A stretch of 64,000 bases of DNA from Eopsaltria australis (lineage: Eukaryota; Chordata; Aves; Passeriformes; Petroicidae), in assembly GCA_034509425.1 (NCBI GenBank), contig JAVTVJ010000988.1, positions 310,001 through 374,000 of the forward strand, in the 5' to 3' direction. The notes beneath the pieces were generated by a model. It saw only the letters and a list, made by a program, of their open reading frames with translations. It was not told the origin of the DNA and ran no database searches. Below are positions 63,201 through 64,000 of the stretch, in pieces (the stretch's first letter is position 1; the number at the start of each line of letters is the position of its first letter). The position numbers and the translations under genes were made by a program.

Positions 63201-64000
63201 TTAATCTGAAGGATTCTGTACTAAAGGGAGCATACTCTTGAACTGTGACAAACAAGGGAAAAGTACAGTACATTGAAAAAGGTATTTCAAAAGCAACAAA
63301 GCTTCACTGTATACTACTACAATTTTCCATGTCAAAAAATCTTTTGTTTACTAATAAAAGTACACTAAAATGTATAACTATTAACTTGAATCATAAATGC
63401 TAATAGGTCAATGAAGCTCATCTACATTCCTATTTTGAAAAGCAATTGGTTATAACAGCCCTCACTTTGTTTAGGATATTTCAAAAATCAGCAATGATCA
63501 CAAATTACACTATTTTTTGTGCTTTTTTTCTTTGCTTTGATGCATTAATGAAAAACCACCAAACCCACCAAAAAGCAGAACCTAAGCTACTGTAGAATGC
63601 TTTTGGACAGGCAGCAGTGAGAAGTTCCACTCCCTTTCCCTTGCGTCCTCCAATCTCCTCCAGGTTGTCCATATCTTGGTACTTCCACTGCAGCTACCAA
63701 GGAACTGAGAACCTTTTCTCTTGAAAAAATCTGCAGCCAGCCATTATCTCCCTGTTTCTTGCTTTGAGAGAGGCTTTTCACAGTCCAACAAAGTCAGTGT
63801 GTGTGACAAAAGGGCAAACTCACCTCCACCCCACCTTCCAGCCCCAAAGGCTGCCACCACTCCCTTTGCAACAGACACAGCTGTTGTGCAACTGCAGTAT
63901 AAATCAGGTCTGGAAAATACACCTGAGGAATTAAAAATGAAGCAAAACAAAGACGTTACCATCAGAGCAGTTAGAATCTCGAGAGATGGGGACGGGGTGG

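Larger units (their letters stand above)
51055..64000. other. Unique non-coding stretch
   Basis: No gene or interspersed repeat was recognised. It contains a C-rich run (51141-51162), a 20-T run (54674-54693), a 24-bp imperfect tandem pair (57193-57239) and three TCACCACAGTG-like units (58548-58588). The longest frames are 181 codons plus strand (54078-54623) and 132 codons minus strand (58943-59341); neither has a known domain. The part at 52580-52860 is richer in G+C but has few CpGs and no exon I can defend. Confidence 0.5.

Noticed and set aside
1..64000. tRNA, rRNA, snRNA or 7SK genes
   Set aside because: No B-box-like GTTCGAA motif or recognisable snRNA sequence was seen on either strand. 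Small hairpin RNAs cannot be excluded by eye.

Overview
The window is nuclear DNA from a vertebrate, most likely a bird. It is AT-rich and gene-poor. Its recognisable interspersed repeats are CR1-type LINEs, some ending in the avian-style CR1 tail (variants of ATTCTATG), plus one solo retroviral LTR. No Alu, B1 or L1 sequence was seen. Other CR1-rich reptiles cannot be excluded from sequence alone. No protein-coding gene, tRNA, rRNA or snRNA can be named with confidence. The stretch reads as intergenic or long-intron sequence.

Layout. 1-8.4 kb is unique DNA with a 57-base T tract (958-1014), a diverged 204-bp tandem duplication (4055-4462) and a CR1 tail on the minus strand (6419-6530). At 8.4-9.15 kb a pure (GGAAT)n array lies just upstream of a 5'-truncated CR1 on the plus strand. 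From 9.15 to 20 kb there is a CR1 3' end on the minus strand (13192-13625) and a very old CR1 reverse-transcriptase relic on the minus strand (17330-17980). At 20.1-20.85 kb lies the best gene-like signal: a TATAAAA box followed by two short candidate exons with strong splice sites. At 27.6-28.0 kb is a compound A/T hexamer and octamer array.

From 28 to 36.7 kb the DNA is unique. A 579-bp solo LTR occupies 36707-37285, followed by a (TCAG)n array and the longest CR1 copy (38040-39198, plus strand, reverse transcriptase decayed). A third sizeable CR1 lies on the minus strand at 41126-41945. The rest, to 64 kb, is mostly unique, with an internal CR1 scrap (48863-49015), a compound tetranucleotide array (50966-51054) and isolated homopolymers.

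The largest open frames (216, 134 and about 160 codons) are explained by CR1 coding remnants or simple repeats. Others (181, 149, 149, 133 and 132 codons) match no family I recognise and are near the length expected by chance in 64 kb of AT-rich DNA. The points most worth checking are the TATA-plus-exon pair at 20.1-20.85 kb, the CpG-dense solo LTR and the 204-bp duplication. Identity and age statements are by eye; no alignment or search was run.
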